DNA of 64,000 nt from Aradus depressus (taxonomy: Eukaryota; Arthropoda; Insecta; Hemiptera; Aradidae). How positions within the stretch are numbered: position 1 is the stretch's first letter; the number at the start of each line of letters is the position of its first letter. Shown in pieces: positions 35,001 to 50,000 of this stretch. Location of the stretch: NCBI GenBank assembly GCA_963662175.1, contig OY759215.1, forward strand, positions 19,457,079 through 19,521,078, given 5' to 3'. Both the position numbers and the translations under genes were made by a program. The notes under the pieces are model-generated. The model searched no databases. It was given only the letters and a program-made list of their open reading frames with translations, and was not told the DNA's origin.

Positions 35001-38000
35001 TATTTCGCGCTGGGGAAGTACATTGGCTGGCTGTTATTCAAAAAAGGAACAGAAAACGATTAAAAGGAATGTAGAAAGATTTTGATTAATAAACTGGGAA
35101 AACTCTGGACACATTTGATTGGAACTAAACTGTTTTGGAATAATCACGTTTTGAGTCTGGGCGTACGGTGGCCGGAATGACTGAGAATATGAGCTGGAAT
35201 GAAAGCGGTTTTTGGCAAATGGTACCCTACGCTATATAATTCGAGTCTGTGTTTCAAAATTCACTCAGTTGTGAGTAGAGACCAAAGCGCATTAGGTACT
35301 CGTATAAGAGATGGCCTTTTGCTTTTTACAAGATGAACTTTGAGAAAAATTGAAGAGCCACGCGATAAAGATACGACAAGATGAGGGGGAGAGCGTAGTG
35401 TGATGAGGCATGAGTCAGAGAGAGGGGATGAACAACCCCTCCTGGCCAGCTACAGGGATTTTCCCCTCTGTGCAGGGATTTTTGAAGGGGGAAGGGACAA
35501 AATTGATTTTGTGTAAATGAAATAGGAAATCGAAACGAAAGAGCGCTATGGTAGTTGCGATATGATCTGGTAGTTAAAGGCCCGGGCATGAACCACAATA
35601 ACTAACAGTAGAGAAACACAATCGATTATTACTCACGGTCGAAAGTTGACAGATAACTTCATGGGTCTCCTACAGGGGTTCCCCCACTTCCTAGTCTTCA
35701 CAAATTCGTAAATTAATATAAAATAAAATGTACCTCATTCGAGACTGTAATAATCTAGACTAATATGAAATAGCCTTCTGGGATATGCTTAGACTATTTG
35801 CCTAACAAAATATATCTAACATATTTTTAGAGTTCCATAGATCGAAGACCGTATGCATCTAACTCAAAGAAGGACGATGGAACTAAGTTATACCTCAAGG
35901 TTTCTTGGTGTGAGGGTGGTTCTATCGCTCAGGAGTCGATATCTATTTCCTGAATTCGTTAACAGAAAAAAATACCGTTATGTGAACATGATACGGTCTT
36001 ACAACCAGATGTAGCTATAATGAGATGTATACAAGAGGGTCAGGTTAATAATTCCACCAGTAATGGAATCTGTATTTACTCAGATAGCCAGGCAGCCTCA
36101 CATACATTAACATCATTTGAAATAAACTCAGGGCTGATCGAGGAGTGAGCCGACTAACTCAATGAAAGGGAGTATAAAAAAGAAATCGGACTCTTCTGGA
36201 TCCGAGGACATAGGAGTAAGGAGTGTAAGGAAATGAGCGACAAGCGGACAAACTGGAATGCAACAATGGAAGAGAAAGAAAAACTTGAGCATGCCGTCCT
36301 TTGGATGGTTTGCTAAGCCATGGTCCCGACCCTTTGCGTTGTCAAGTACTCGAGACCCCCTGCCCCAGGTGAATAAACCTAGGCGAAATATAGGACTCCC
36401 ACAGTAGAGTCGGGCTCATGTCTACCAGAGCGACGAAAGAGCGCTCTGATAGCAGGCGATATGACCTCGTAGTTAAAGCCAGTGTGTATAGAATTTCACA
36501 ACGTTCTAGAACTAACCAAGAGGTCTAAAAGTGATAGCTTGATCTAAACCATTTTTATAAAGTTTATAAGTAAATCTGACGATGGTGTAGTGCCGAAATC
36601 AATAGATTGTGTGTTTTTGTGTAGACAATATTTAAGAAAATATGTTTTTTTATTTATTACAAGTTTCCACTATATTTTCCGCGTTTCTCAAGAAAAGTAA
36701 ATATTGTAATATTGAGGGATTGATATTTTCTTTCATGCCCATGGATACACATGTTAGCATTTTCTTATCTTTCTGCCCATGTTTTTAGTTGATGTGTCTA
36801 ATCCAAGACATTCTGTTTACAGGGATGGTGGTGTGCAACTGGATTGTGGTGCTCACTGTGATGCTGACCGTCTGGTGTGTTTTCGACGCTGCAGGTCGAT
36901 CTTGGGTCAAAATGAAGAAGTACCAACGCTCAATGAGAGAATCAGAGTCGAGGTTCCAGTACAAAAGATCTGGGAACCGAGCTAGGAACTGGAGACAAAG
37001 GTTGAACACTTGTCTTAAATTACAGCGTCCCTTCTACTTAATTGTCCCTACACAGTACAGTGGGCAGAGAGAGCCACCATTCACGTTCCACTGTAAAGTC
37101 CCAATAATTTGTCCAGTCCTAGAATTGGGTCGTTACAATTTTTCCTTCGAAAATGCCCAACGTTCAACGTTAAACCATAACATGGTGATAGGATGTGTAC
37201 ATTAAGAAAGCATATATATTAGATACATAAACAGTTATTAACTCTCAGAGTCTGACACAGATGGATTAGAATTAACAATACTATTAAAAATTAATTAATA
37301 AATACTTGGAGATATGATTTAAAAATAATAATACTATTAAAGAGAGCTGAACAAACACAAGAAAACAGATGCATGGGCACAATACTTCATACAGAAACAC
37401 AATGACATAATATTATGCAGGAGACACATGGACTACACCAGGATCTACACAGATGCATCCAAGATGGAGGAGGGTATGGGATGTGCAGTAGTCACCGCAG
37501 AATCTAACTAGATATTCAAAATCAATGGAGAATGCAGCATTTTTACAGGAGAACTTTTCACATTACTGCAAGCCTTTATATTCACATCCCATTCACAAAA
37601 TTCTAAATGTCATATTTTCACGGATTATCTTAGACACAATTCAGGCGATTCAAAATTTATTAGTTGAAAAAAGCATTCAAGAAATTCACTTGCTCAGTTT
37701 TTTATTTGTAATTTCTTCTTTATAATCTCAGCCCTTATGATCTCCAGAATACATTAATATAAATAAATAGATAGTACATATACATGTGTTATTACAATTA
37801 AACATTAAATATATTTTATTTTTCAGGAAAGTTCTTCGAGCTTACCAGGACAGCTGGGACCATAGGTGTCGTCTCCTGTTCTGCTGTATTAGGAATAGTG
37901 ACAGAAGCAAGGTAATTATCGAGTCACTTAACACTTCTCCAGTTATACGGAGTGTAGAGCAAGTTATGGAATTGGTCAAAAATTCGATTTTACCGGAATT

Positions 38001-41000
38001 TCAAGATTTCCAACCTCTGTTTCCAAGTATCAAAAAAAAAATTTACCTCTCTGTCTGAGGGTTTCTGTGGACATGATAACTCCCAGTAGAATGAATATAT
38101 CGGTAAGATATTTTATATGTATATCCAGAATCCCCATAACTACGACATATATTTAATTTCAGCTAAGTCGGTCAAAGGGAAGCCGGAGTGAGGAGGGCTT
38201 AACACAAAAACCCCAATGACTGCCGGAGTAATGAATGTATCTACACGATATTTTATATGTAAATCCAAAACCCTATAAGGACGACCCCCTGTTAAGAAAA
38301 TAATTGTTTACTTGGCGTGAATATATCCGTAATTATATTCGCTATAATATAATGCTATTAATTAGGCCTAAATTTGGTTCTTCTAGTCATTGTTGTGATG
38401 TATTAGGAATAATTTTACCGTCAATTAATACTTTTTTGAGATTTCCCAAAATGGAATAAGCCCAGTGTTGGTCAGTCCGGCGATAACAAAATTCAGCTTT
38501 CAAACACTTGAACTAAAAGTATAACCGAAAATACAATTACTGTATTAAAAAATAACATAAAACTTTAATAATAATGTATTTAGTAATATGATAAAAAAAA
38601 ATTAACAAGTATTCAATAAATAAAATTAATTAAGAAATAAACACTCAAAAGTGAAACAACTGAAGAAGGTTATATAAACGGATTGTTTATATAGTTGATA
38701 CAGATTGGAACCATTGATCTGTAATAAAAACTATCTATACTAAACAATTGTCTATTTTTTTCATTGAACACATATAATTTAAATTATTCCTTTAAACAAA
38801 ATAATTATTTTTAAGTATGTGAGGATCCAGGAAAATTCTATCGGTAAGTTTTTTTTAACGCGATAGAAATACATTCTTGACACTTGGAAATAAAATATAA
38901 CACTAAAAAGAGTAAGAAATTTATTGAATCACGCCATTTTAAGTAGTAAATTAATAAAATAGGGATACATCTGTATCACTGTTGTGGTGGGAGCCAATTT
39001 CAAAATTCCATTTATGAAATGCTCTGTGATAACTAATGAACGAGTGAAATTTGGGTCGCGTAAGGCGTCACAATTGTCTTGACAAGCCGTTACATCATTA
39101 TTTTTTTTAAAGAAAGGGATTTTTTTTAGGACGAACCTAAAAATCACAGCAAAAAATATACATACGAATTTGATATCTCTCATGTTAACTTTAAAAAGTC
39201 GTCGGTGCATCACTATCGCAACGAACAAATCAATTACGTTATCGCTCTCCCTACAAAGCCAATGTTTGAGCTAAAACTCAATATTATTGCCAATACTTTG
39301 GAGTACTATTATGATACATAAACGAATGAATGTATCGACGCAAAATTTTGTATGTGTGATCTAAACTTTATAAGAACCTTTATTGAGTTTCAGCCAAATC
39401 GGCCAGAGGGAAGGGGAATTAGGAGGGCTTATCTTAGAAACTCTAATAACTGCCGTTGTAATGAATGTATCGACACAAAATTTGATATGTGAATTCAAAA
39501 CCTTATAAAGACGTCACTTATCAATTTTTAGCTGAATCGATTATACGAATGGAGATCAGAGGAGGCACAATTCAAAAACCCTGCTGATGTAATGAATGTA
39601 TCAATGCAAAATTTAGTATGAGGATTTGGAAGCCACTATGAATCAAATATTGAGTTTCAGCCCAAACGATCGATTGGGTTTGTAGGGAGAGCGAAAACGT
39701 AATTTATTTATTCGTTATGGGTAAGTACATTGTCACAGTGATTCAACGACGACTCTTTAAAGTTGACATGAGAAGTGCTGATATCAGGTTTCAAATTGGA
39801 TCGTTAGAACAGGATATTTGACATATGAAACCGGGTAATTTTACTGGTTTGTGACTTTTTTTTTATTTTTACATTTCTGTACGTATTAATTACAATAATT
39901 ACATACATTAATTATTATATTATTTTATAAAGACATTTCCTGTAACTCATTTACTCTTAGAGCTTTTCCATAGAAATCAGCATATGCTTACATATGTTAC
40001 GACTTATGTAAATTACTACCATATATTAATCAAACATGTCCCCATGAACGTACAAATTTATATAATATATATTGTTTATATATGTATTACACGTATTACT
40101 ATATATATAATATATATATATATATATAATCCGATATATATATAAATATCCGAACTAATTGGGACCAGAGGTGGTTCGGATAATCCAGGTTGCATTTAAA
40201 AAAAATCGAAATAGTCAATATTAAAAACTGATGAATTTTAGAGAGATTATGTTAGTTACCTTAATTTTAATATTGACTACCATATGAAATATAATGGTTT
40301 ATTTTCTCACAAAAGTTTTGATAATGCCTGAATAATGGCGAAACGTTAATAAAAATATAATTATATTTTGGGAAGACCCAAGTCCAATCTGTTGTTCGTT
40401 TCAAACCAACTTCATCAAGTGAACATTGTACTGGTCTCAAATCAAGGATATTTTTCCTAAAATTTAAATTATTTATACCATTAAACTCTCCCTGGTCGAA
40501 TCTGCGTCTTGTCTCCATAACTTTCAAATCTGTTGATTTTCTGATTATAGCAGTCTAGTTTAAAAAATAAATAGCACATTGTAGAAATGTTGTTGTCCAA
40601 TTAAAGGAGACATGATTGATGTAACTAAGAAGAAATTAAGTATTAAATCTATTTAAAAATACTCCATAAAAAGTGTGACAAGTGAGTGACGTGTAACAAT
40701 GATTTTCCCATCTACAGTGTGTTAAATTGACTAAATTTGGAACTGTGAGTTGAGAACTGTCAGTTCTGATGTGGTGATCTCTAGGGGAATGATGAAGAAA
40801 AATTTCTTCCCATCTTGTTCCCCAGAGATATCTCTGGTTGAGGTAATTTATCTTCCAAGATAGAAATGGAAGAGGGCATAATGTAATAATCCTTATCTCT
40901 CTCACTCTCTCTCTCTTTCTCTTCGTTTAATTTTTATATTACAGAGTTGCTGAGTCTTCAACGGAATTTCATATTTTCCGACTTTCTGATTTCAAAAATT

Positions 41001-44000
41001 ATACAAAAAAATGTCTTAATGTGTCTGTGAACAGGTAACTCCCACACGAAATTGTATACGTGTGTGTAGGACGACACCTATTGATTTTTAGCCAACGGGG
41101 AAGGGGAGGCATAACAGAAAAACTCTAATAACTGGAGAAATAATGAATATTTATAATAATTATAACGTAATTGATTAATTTATGCTGGTTGACTCATTGA
41201 TGACTTTTTCATTTATTTATCAGAATTATCCTTTTTTTTTTAAATTGTCAGCTTCTTTCGTTTGTAACATTGTAAATTTTACCTTAAACGAGATGTATGT
41301 GTTAATCTCGCTAATCATTGCTTCAAAATGACCATAACGGATTCTGAACATTGTGGTAATGCCACAACCCGAAAACTAGATTGTGTTATCTAAAGAATCA
41401 GCGGGTCCAGTGCGTTATGTTAATTACGCAAGGTTCTTACCTTTAATTATGTGTGTTTTTACTTTTTTGATGTCTGCTCATAAGTATATATGTATATATG
41501 GGCCGCACCTAAAAAAAATTGCCCTAATCTAGTCTAGGCCATTAGCGACGGCAATAAATCAGTTAACTATTAAATATCATTCGACGGTAAAATAAAAATG
41601 AAAAATATATATATTTTTGGAAATAAATATCATAGACAGGAAAATATTACTCTTTAGTAAAAACATCGTTAAAATTTAATGTCTCTTTATAAATTTCACA
41701 ATAATAAACATTTAATGATTTTTTCTCTTCCTTGGTAGAAGTTGAAGAGTGTGAGGTTAGGGTGTCTCTTCAGGAACCTGGAGCATAGGTTTACGATGTG
41801 CTGAACGGTGCGGAGTAGAATTTCCGCAATTTCTCGTTATTCCATACAGTTGTTGATACTTCCCAATAATTGTTCAACATAATCCATTACATTATTTCTA
41901 AATCTGCCTCATAACATAATATTTACATTTTCCTCAGAATTCGTTCACAGACATCGCTCGCCTCCTGTCTGACTTCTTCCGAGATCTGGATGTAGTACCT
42001 TCCGATGTGGTGGCAGGTCTTGTACTTTTGAGAAAATTTCAAAAGATAGAAAGGGAATCCAATGTGAAACAGGTAAATTGACTTATTTTTGCATATCACT
42101 CTTAAAATGTACAGAATATGAATAATAATTAAAGTATTTAATTTCAATTGTTTATAGTTGATGAACTTTTTCTACTGGAAGTTTTCTCTTTCTAATAAAA
42201 TAATATTATAAATTAATGAACTATGAAAATAAAGAAACAAGAAGTTCATAACTTGACCTTTTCTTGACCCATTGTTTTAGAAAAAGATGATTTTGACCTT
42301 CAAGTTTAACCAACCAAATACACTTACTCAAAATGAACCCTTGGATAATCCTATATTAAGATTTTCCAAGAACAAATAATTAAGCCGTTGGCGGAAAATC
42401 CAAATAATTAATCTAATGAACAGGGAAAATAATGTTGATTTAAACCCACGTAAATTGTTAATCCAATTAAATAGGTGTTGGGAAAAATAATTTAACAAAA
42501 ACAAAAATGTACTTAAAACTGAAACTCGAATATTAAGTTCGAGATATATATTAAGTGATATATTTATTTCTATTAATACATTGCGATATGTATTTAGTTG
42601 GGAGACGTTTATTTTGTAGAATAGTGCACTCTTTTAGACAATGTTGGAACTTACGTCTCACCGGAAATCCTATCATTTCCTCCATTAGAGCATCTTATTT
42701 TCGAAATAACTCCATAGGTCCTCTAAAACACTCCGAGCCTGTGAAAGCATTTCCGATTTGTGGTTGGGTTACAGAAGAGCCACAAGCGAATATTCACAGC
42801 TTTATGCTAGGCTGGGTCGTTGTTTTGATTAAAGAAGAAATTCTTATATGGCGGTGTCTGCGATAACATAAGTAAAATGATGTTGCCCACTTGCGCAGCA
42901 GACTTGCAGTTATATTCCACTTATTATTACTTTAGAAATGGCAGCTTGTGAGACATTAGGACTTTTACTTTTGGGGAAATGTCTTTCTTTATGAGGAATC
43001 CAACCTTAAAAAGAAACACTATACTTATGAATAAATGTTGAATTAATTAGATGAATAAATAAAAACAAAGAATTACTTTTATAATGTCTAATTCCACAAA
43101 AATACATATAATAAGTGTACCTACCGGTTTCTATTCTACTATCAGAGTACTCTTTCGTCGCTCTGGTAGACATGAGCCAGACTCTACTAAGTTTATTCAC
43201 CTAGGAATATTTATCGAGTATCTGTCATTGTACAGGCTCGGGACCATCGCTTATCGTTTTTTTTTTCACCTTCTTGAACTCAGTAGGCCACCTTTGACCT
43301 CCCGGCGCCCTCAAGTGAACTTTGTGCAAGCGAAACCGGTACATATGAATGTATTTTTGTGGAATATAAGTTAAACAAGTTCTTTATTTCTATTTATTTT
43401 ATTAGCTTTTGCCACTGTATATACTAGTAATGTGTAAGTAATAAAATTGTTTATATAAAAAAAAATATATATATAATTAAAATGAATTAAATATCGATAT
43501 AAAAAATAAGTTATTAGAGTAGGTTATATCAGGGTTATATGTGTTATTTATAATATTGGATTTTTAAAAAATGTAAGGGTGAAATATGACAATGAATTGG
43601 TAGAAAATTTGACGACAATCAATGTTGCATAATATATGATTGGAAGAGTAATTTATATATCATTCTGTAGTAGGTGAGTCCTTATATGTCTTTTTAATAA
43701 TATGTGAAAAAATAGTTATGATAATTATATGTTGTTGTTATTTTAAAAAATGTGTATTTTTAGAATTGAAAATGACAAGAAGTCGAAACGTCTAATGAAA
43801 TAAATAAAATATTGTTTCAAAATAAAAATACCTCAATTGCCTCAAATTACCATATTGAAAGATTATGTAAGATTCCTTGTTTTAAATTATTTTGTTTTTG
43901 TTTATTATTCGATGCTAACAGAGGAGTAGAAGTGTACATAACGGTCTTCTGAGAAAGTCATATCTCAGTCGTTCATTTCAACTTGTTCTGATTGTAGAGA

Positions 44001-47000
44001 AAAAATGACACTTATGAATATCTGTCGGGTGTTCCGGTGACACCAAGGACAAAGTTTCTTCCCCTGGGTGACAACCAGCACTATCAACACTTCCAGGCTG
44101 TCATCCATTTCATGCACTACGCACTGGCTGCATACGGTTGGCCCATGTTTCTCATGACAACACCTATCACCAGCTTTTGTCAACTCTGTCAAAATTTAGG
44201 GTATGTTTCTGTTTTAGATAATTTTTTTTTCAGTAATGTAGAGAAATGCCATTTCAAAGTTAAAGAAAATGTTTATAAGCTATTAAGTTGAAAGCTTTGA
44301 AATCAAAGTTATCTTAATATAACTACGAAATAAATGGTGGGTATTCAATAAACTAAATGTCTGCGCCAGACAAGATGAAAATTTGTTGATCTTGTTCTGG
44401 GCACCGAGCCCTGAATTTTCTTCCAAAATACATTGTGACGTTTGTTTATTTTTTCTTGGTTTTGTTCTGCAGATCATATTTGTTCATTATTTCCTGGGCT
44501 AAACTGCATGTATGCATTATACAATAACCGTGTAATTTACTTCGAAATACAAGAATAGATAGCGAGTTGAAGGACTCTGGAATGTAAAGTGCGTCATGGT
44601 ATTTTGGTGAATTTCTAGACACACGGCTCTTATGAAAACTTCACACATACATTTCTTTCTCATCACACTATTCAAACACTCTTCCACACTTCTTTACAAA
44701 ACATCACGTGCCTAGCATGACTGTGTGACAGTCCTTTGACAACAGATTTTTTCAGAACAAAACTCATGCTGTGTCTCTGAATGTTTGTACAGAACAGCGA
44801 AATTAGGAGTAGATAAATAATATTTATTAAATACCATAGCAGACTTGGCTCTGTAGCGGCTTACATTATCTTGGTCAGACTAAACGTCATAGAAGTAGAA
44901 CATATTTTAAGGAATTTTGACTCCGTGAATACTCGACCAATGATTTTCACACAGAGACTAATGGATCGTATTGGGACCTTGGAATTTTTTTTTTTTGTAT
45001 TTGAATGAACTTAAATTGCAATTTATTTAGAATGAGTACGTGCAAAACGATAATTCAGAGTGGAACTGAATCTTCTCAGTCATAACATTGACGCCTTGAG
45101 CCGACCGGTTGCCGCCACACGTATGTACAAATAAGTCATCCTACGATGAAAAAGACAGAAATAGCGACCGTTCTGTTTTGACTGATCCACAAAACATATT
45201 TCATATTCTACATAGATGACTTAAACCTAAAAAATAATAATATTTATTTCCGTTAAACCAAAACAGGGTAATAAGATATGTCATAAGAATGTATGCTTTA
45301 AGATAGCTAATTAGATACATAAAGAGATATTAACTCTTTGAGTCTGACACACATGGATTAGAATTAACAATACTACTAACTAATGAAAATAAATGAATTA
45401 ATAAATACTTGATAGTGTGAGTACAAAAATAATAATATTGTACAGTAGATAAATAAAGTTATATATAAATACAGTAGATATGTTTTTAATTAAATTAAAA
45501 TTTATCTAATAATTGTTGACAACTTTTCCGGAAGGGACTTTTTCAAGACATTTCGGAACGTTCCTCAGCTCACAATGTGAGAAATATAGAAAAGAGAAGG
45601 AAAACAAAATAACTATAACAAATGGAGTGAAAAAATAAATGAAAATAATATAAAAAATACATTAAAAAAACAAAAGAAATAAATGAGTATATACTTGTAT
45701 ATAAATAATAATAAATGATTATTAAAACGTAGATTCGACAGACCTTAAAGAGAATATCTTGGAGGAACTCTGCCAAAGAAATAAAAATGAAAGTTTTGTA
45801 TCAGATATAAATTTTTTATAATGGTTATTTGATTATTTTTTAACGATGAGAAAAAAATTCGTTTCCGAATAGAGGATTTCCTCTCACATAAACATTTTTA
45901 GTTGGTTTAAATTTTGTTATTGTTTCTATTGTCTTCAAGAAGTGGGGAAGGGCATTAAAGAAATTAATCCCTTTATGAATTATACATTTTTCAAAGAGGG
46001 AGGAGCAATGTTTAGTTATTTGAAAATTTTCTTTCTTTCTGGTATCGTTATTATAACTAGGAATTGTTAAAAAAGAAAATATTTTTATTTTTCCTAATAA
46101 CCATTATGTTTCAATTATATAATAAGACATTTCATGTTGTATAAAGAAACCATGTTGTCTGTACTTGCTAACATTCGTTGTGATTATTTTTATATTTTCC
46201 AGATGCCTTTTCTGTAGACCCAATCCTCGTATTAATGGTGACAACTGTTGCAACTGCAACTATGCAGCTCTGAAGGGGATGCTGAGTCAGAGTCAGGTCT
46301 CTATAGTGTACGTAACATACCATGTGGATGTCAATGAAACTCCCTTCTTCGTTGCTGTTGACCATTCAAGAAATAAAATTGTTGTCAGCATTCGTGGCAC
46401 TCTGTCTATGAAGGTATCTACTATCCTACATTCTATATTGCTCTCCTCGTCTTTATTAGGCAATTATTTATCATTATAATAATTGTAATATAAATTATCC
46501 GAAACTGTAAGTGATTTATTGCAATAATTTTCAAATTCAGTTTTTCCTATAATTTTCACTTTTCATTGCTGCATGCTACTCACTCTGCTTAGATATTTCA
46601 AATACTATAAAAACTGTAAATAAGTTTTATTACTTTAATAAAACTGAACTGGGAATGTCACAACCTGAAGACAAGTGTCAGGTAAACTAAACACTCGTAC
46701 GCTCACCCCCTATTTTTTTTATTTTTCTATTGGCTTTTTGTACGACGCATATTAGCCATGACTCTTATAAAGGTGTTAACTAGTTATTTACGACATCCAT
46801 GACCCCGGGAGGAAGGTCTATTTACGAAATTAAACTCAATAAAACAAAACAAAACTTGAATTTATTTAATTTTCAGAAAATACAAAAAAAAAAAATAGAA
46901 ATTGTGTGAAAACATTTTTGTTAGGGTGCTCCCCTCTCTCAACCTTGTATACTTTGGTGCGCTATGTAGCCTATTTATTTACTTCCCATTTTTTAAAGAT

Positions 47001-50000
47001 ATCTTGGGAATTCCCATTAATGATATCATTAAAACAACTACTTCAATTTCAACAATTAATAGGTTGATTGATTGAGGCTAATCAATGTGTCAACAAGAAA
47101 CTTTTTTCAGGATAGGTAGTGTAAATTGAGAAATTTACAGTGAAAAAATATGAAATTTGCAATTATAATAATAAAATACGTTGTTTATTTTCACATGGAG
47201 TATTTTTTTCTTTATGACTTATAATAATCCATTAATACCTAAAATTTTTTTAAATGTCAACTGATTAGTCACTGAACAACCCATATTATTAGTTCAGTAG
47301 TTTTTGAGTTATTGGGTAACGATCAGGCATACAGAGAGTGTATTTTTGTGCAGTATTACAATTAATGACTTTTCATTACATAATTATATTCAGATCAATC
47401 AAGCTAGAGAAATATTGTCGGTATTTTGTTTTGTACACATTTTCAAAATTCTTCTGTTTTTCCGCGGTGTATCGTTGTGTTTATTAATAGGCCTATTGTT
47501 GGTTTCAGGATGTTATCACAGATCTGAACGCTGAGAGCGAAACACTTCCATTAACTCCTCCTAAAGAAGATTGGCTTGGACACAAAGTAAAATTTATTTC
47601 AGTTGATTAATATTTCACACTATTTCTAGTATGATGGTATCTAATTTCTTCAATTTAAGGCTTAAATTAAAGCTACATTTGTCTATTCACTCTTTACTAA
47701 GGAGTGCAAAGTTTGACATTAGTTTCTACTGAAGAAAAACTAAAAAAAAATATTTTAAAACATTTATTAATTTCAAATAATTTCTATGTATGGAATAATG
47801 TAAGCGCCAAATAACCAAGAAAATATGCATATAGTGCTGCCATCTATGATATTACATGAAACCTTTCTCTTTAACGTAGCAGCCACTAGAGTGCACTAGA
47901 GCCTAGCATAACCTTACACGAGTGTTCAAAACCTCAATGTTTGATTTCACTTATCTGCAAATCAAAATAATAAATAAAGCTTTAAATTTCAAACAGGTTT
48001 AGAATCATTATCAATCAATCAGGTTATACTCGCTCTGGTCATTGGGTGAGAATAAGGATAATAGACATTCAAAAATAAATTCCGACACCTTATATTTGTT
48101 TTTTAAATATCTATTATTCATATTCCCACGTTAAACCGATCGCCTGCGGAACGAATTCTTTCCAGTGTACTGTAATTGAAATGTATATTCTTTTACAGGT
48201 ATATTTTTGGAAAACATGTTTTTTTATATTCAAGAATAAATGTGATGAATATTACCCCTTGTTTAATCATCCAAGAGATAAGATTTTTTTAATTTCCAAA
48301 ACCTCTTTTAAAAAACTGTAAAGTAGACAAGATCAAAATATCTTGTAAAGTAAATAAGGTGGATCATTGTTGATTTCAGGGTATGGTACATGCAGCAGTG
48401 TACATCCGAGACAAACTACTGAATGAGAACATCCTGGGTGAGGCATTCACGATGGCTGCCCAGGAGAAGCCTAACGAAACCTTTGGTCTGGTTCTGGTTG
48501 GCCACTCTCTGGGGGCTGGCACTGCCTCCATACTCGCCATACTCCTCAAACAGATCTATCCTGACTTACAGTGTTTCGCCTACTCACCTCCTGGAGGTCT
48601 TCTTAGGTAACATATCTATACAAATGAATTCAACAACTTGTTTAAAACTTCTAACTTAAGAATTCCAAACTTCTTTTTTCAAATATTGTCTATTCTACAA
48701 AAAAATGTATACATTAACTATCTGTTTCGAGATTACACCATAAACTAAGATGTTAGTTTATAATACATATAATTATTTTTATAGTTATTATGACTCTCTT
48801 TAACTGTGAGGTTGTATCACCTACTACCAAAGCGCTCTTTTGTCGCTCTGGTGTACATGAGCAAGACCCTACTATGGAAGTCCTAAATTTTAATTCACCA
48901 AGGGTAAGGGGTCTTGATCGAGTACCTGACATCGTACAGACATGGGACCATCGCTTAACGTCCCATTAGAAGGTCGGCGTGGTTAAATTTTGTTTACCTC
49001 TCAGATAAAATAAACTAAGAGCCTCGGCCGGGTTTTGAGCCAGCTATCATGAGCTCAGTAAGCCACTAGTAAACCACTGAGCTACCGGCGCCCTCTAACC
49101 CAAATTGTGAAAGGTTCCTTTACCATCAAGTGTACTACACATTATACATGCATTATACTATCAATAGGTAGTGGAAATTATATTATTATATTAGCAATAG
49201 TAGAAAGTAACATTGTATTATATGTATTACTTTACCTGAAGTTGACTACGTGCTATACTTGGACAATGAATACAATTTTTCTTCTCCTTCGAGATATATT
49301 TTCTCAGTATCTGTGTTATGTGACTTGGTCTCCTTGTATTTCCACCCCTCCCCATCTGATATCAGTAACAATGTTATATAATATTTGCCATTATTTATTT
49401 CAGCATGCCTGCTGTCCAATATACGAAGAGTTTTATCACTTCGGTTGTCCTCGGAAAAGATGTGGTTCCCAGGATAGGACTCTTTCAAATGGAATCTCTC
49501 AGAGCTGATCTCATTAATGCAATTAAAAGAAGTAAGGATCCAAAAGTAAGTTAACATTCCACTTTATTACTTTGTTATTAACTTTTGCCATGTTGAAAGA
49601 TGTTTGAGTTTGTTGCGCAATGAGAAATGACCGATATGGCAGCAATAATGTTACTTTATTCTCCTTCATGTTTCTTCCATAGAAGAATTAAAAGGTAATT
49701 TTTAGCTTTTATTAATATCAATTAATAAAATATAAATCCTAAGAAAGTGCGGACATATTGTGGAAACTTCTAATATATAAATAAAACAAACTTTCGTTGA
49801 TGCATTTAGTTAGTGTTCGGTTGGACGCCACACGAACTAAACGTGGACATCCTCCAAATCCATGAAGACCTAAATGTTGAGCTCCTACTGGACTACATAA
49901 TAAATTTCAGTAAAAACGTTTTGCTTAAATGTGACCCGAATCAAAACGTTATGGTAAAGAAAATAGGGAAAACTCAGGGAAGGAAACACAAAAATATCCG

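Noticed and set aside
36779..37009. Overlapping frames on both strands around the TM4 exon
   Set aside because: Shadows of the lipase exon 36823-37000, whose frame is fixed by splice phase and homology.
38929..39228. Small secreted Cys peptide on the minus strand
   Set aside because: Hydrophobic start but only a few Cys, overlaps a family A fragment, and no promoter or splice support.
40327..40346. CCTGAATAATGGCGAAACGT as a hammerhead core
   Set aside because: The invariant G of CTGANGA is lost (CTGAATA), so it is at best a decayed copy.
48423..48659. 78-codon + frame overlapping the catalytic Ser exon
   Set aside because: Out-of-frame shadow of the lipase exon 48380-48606.
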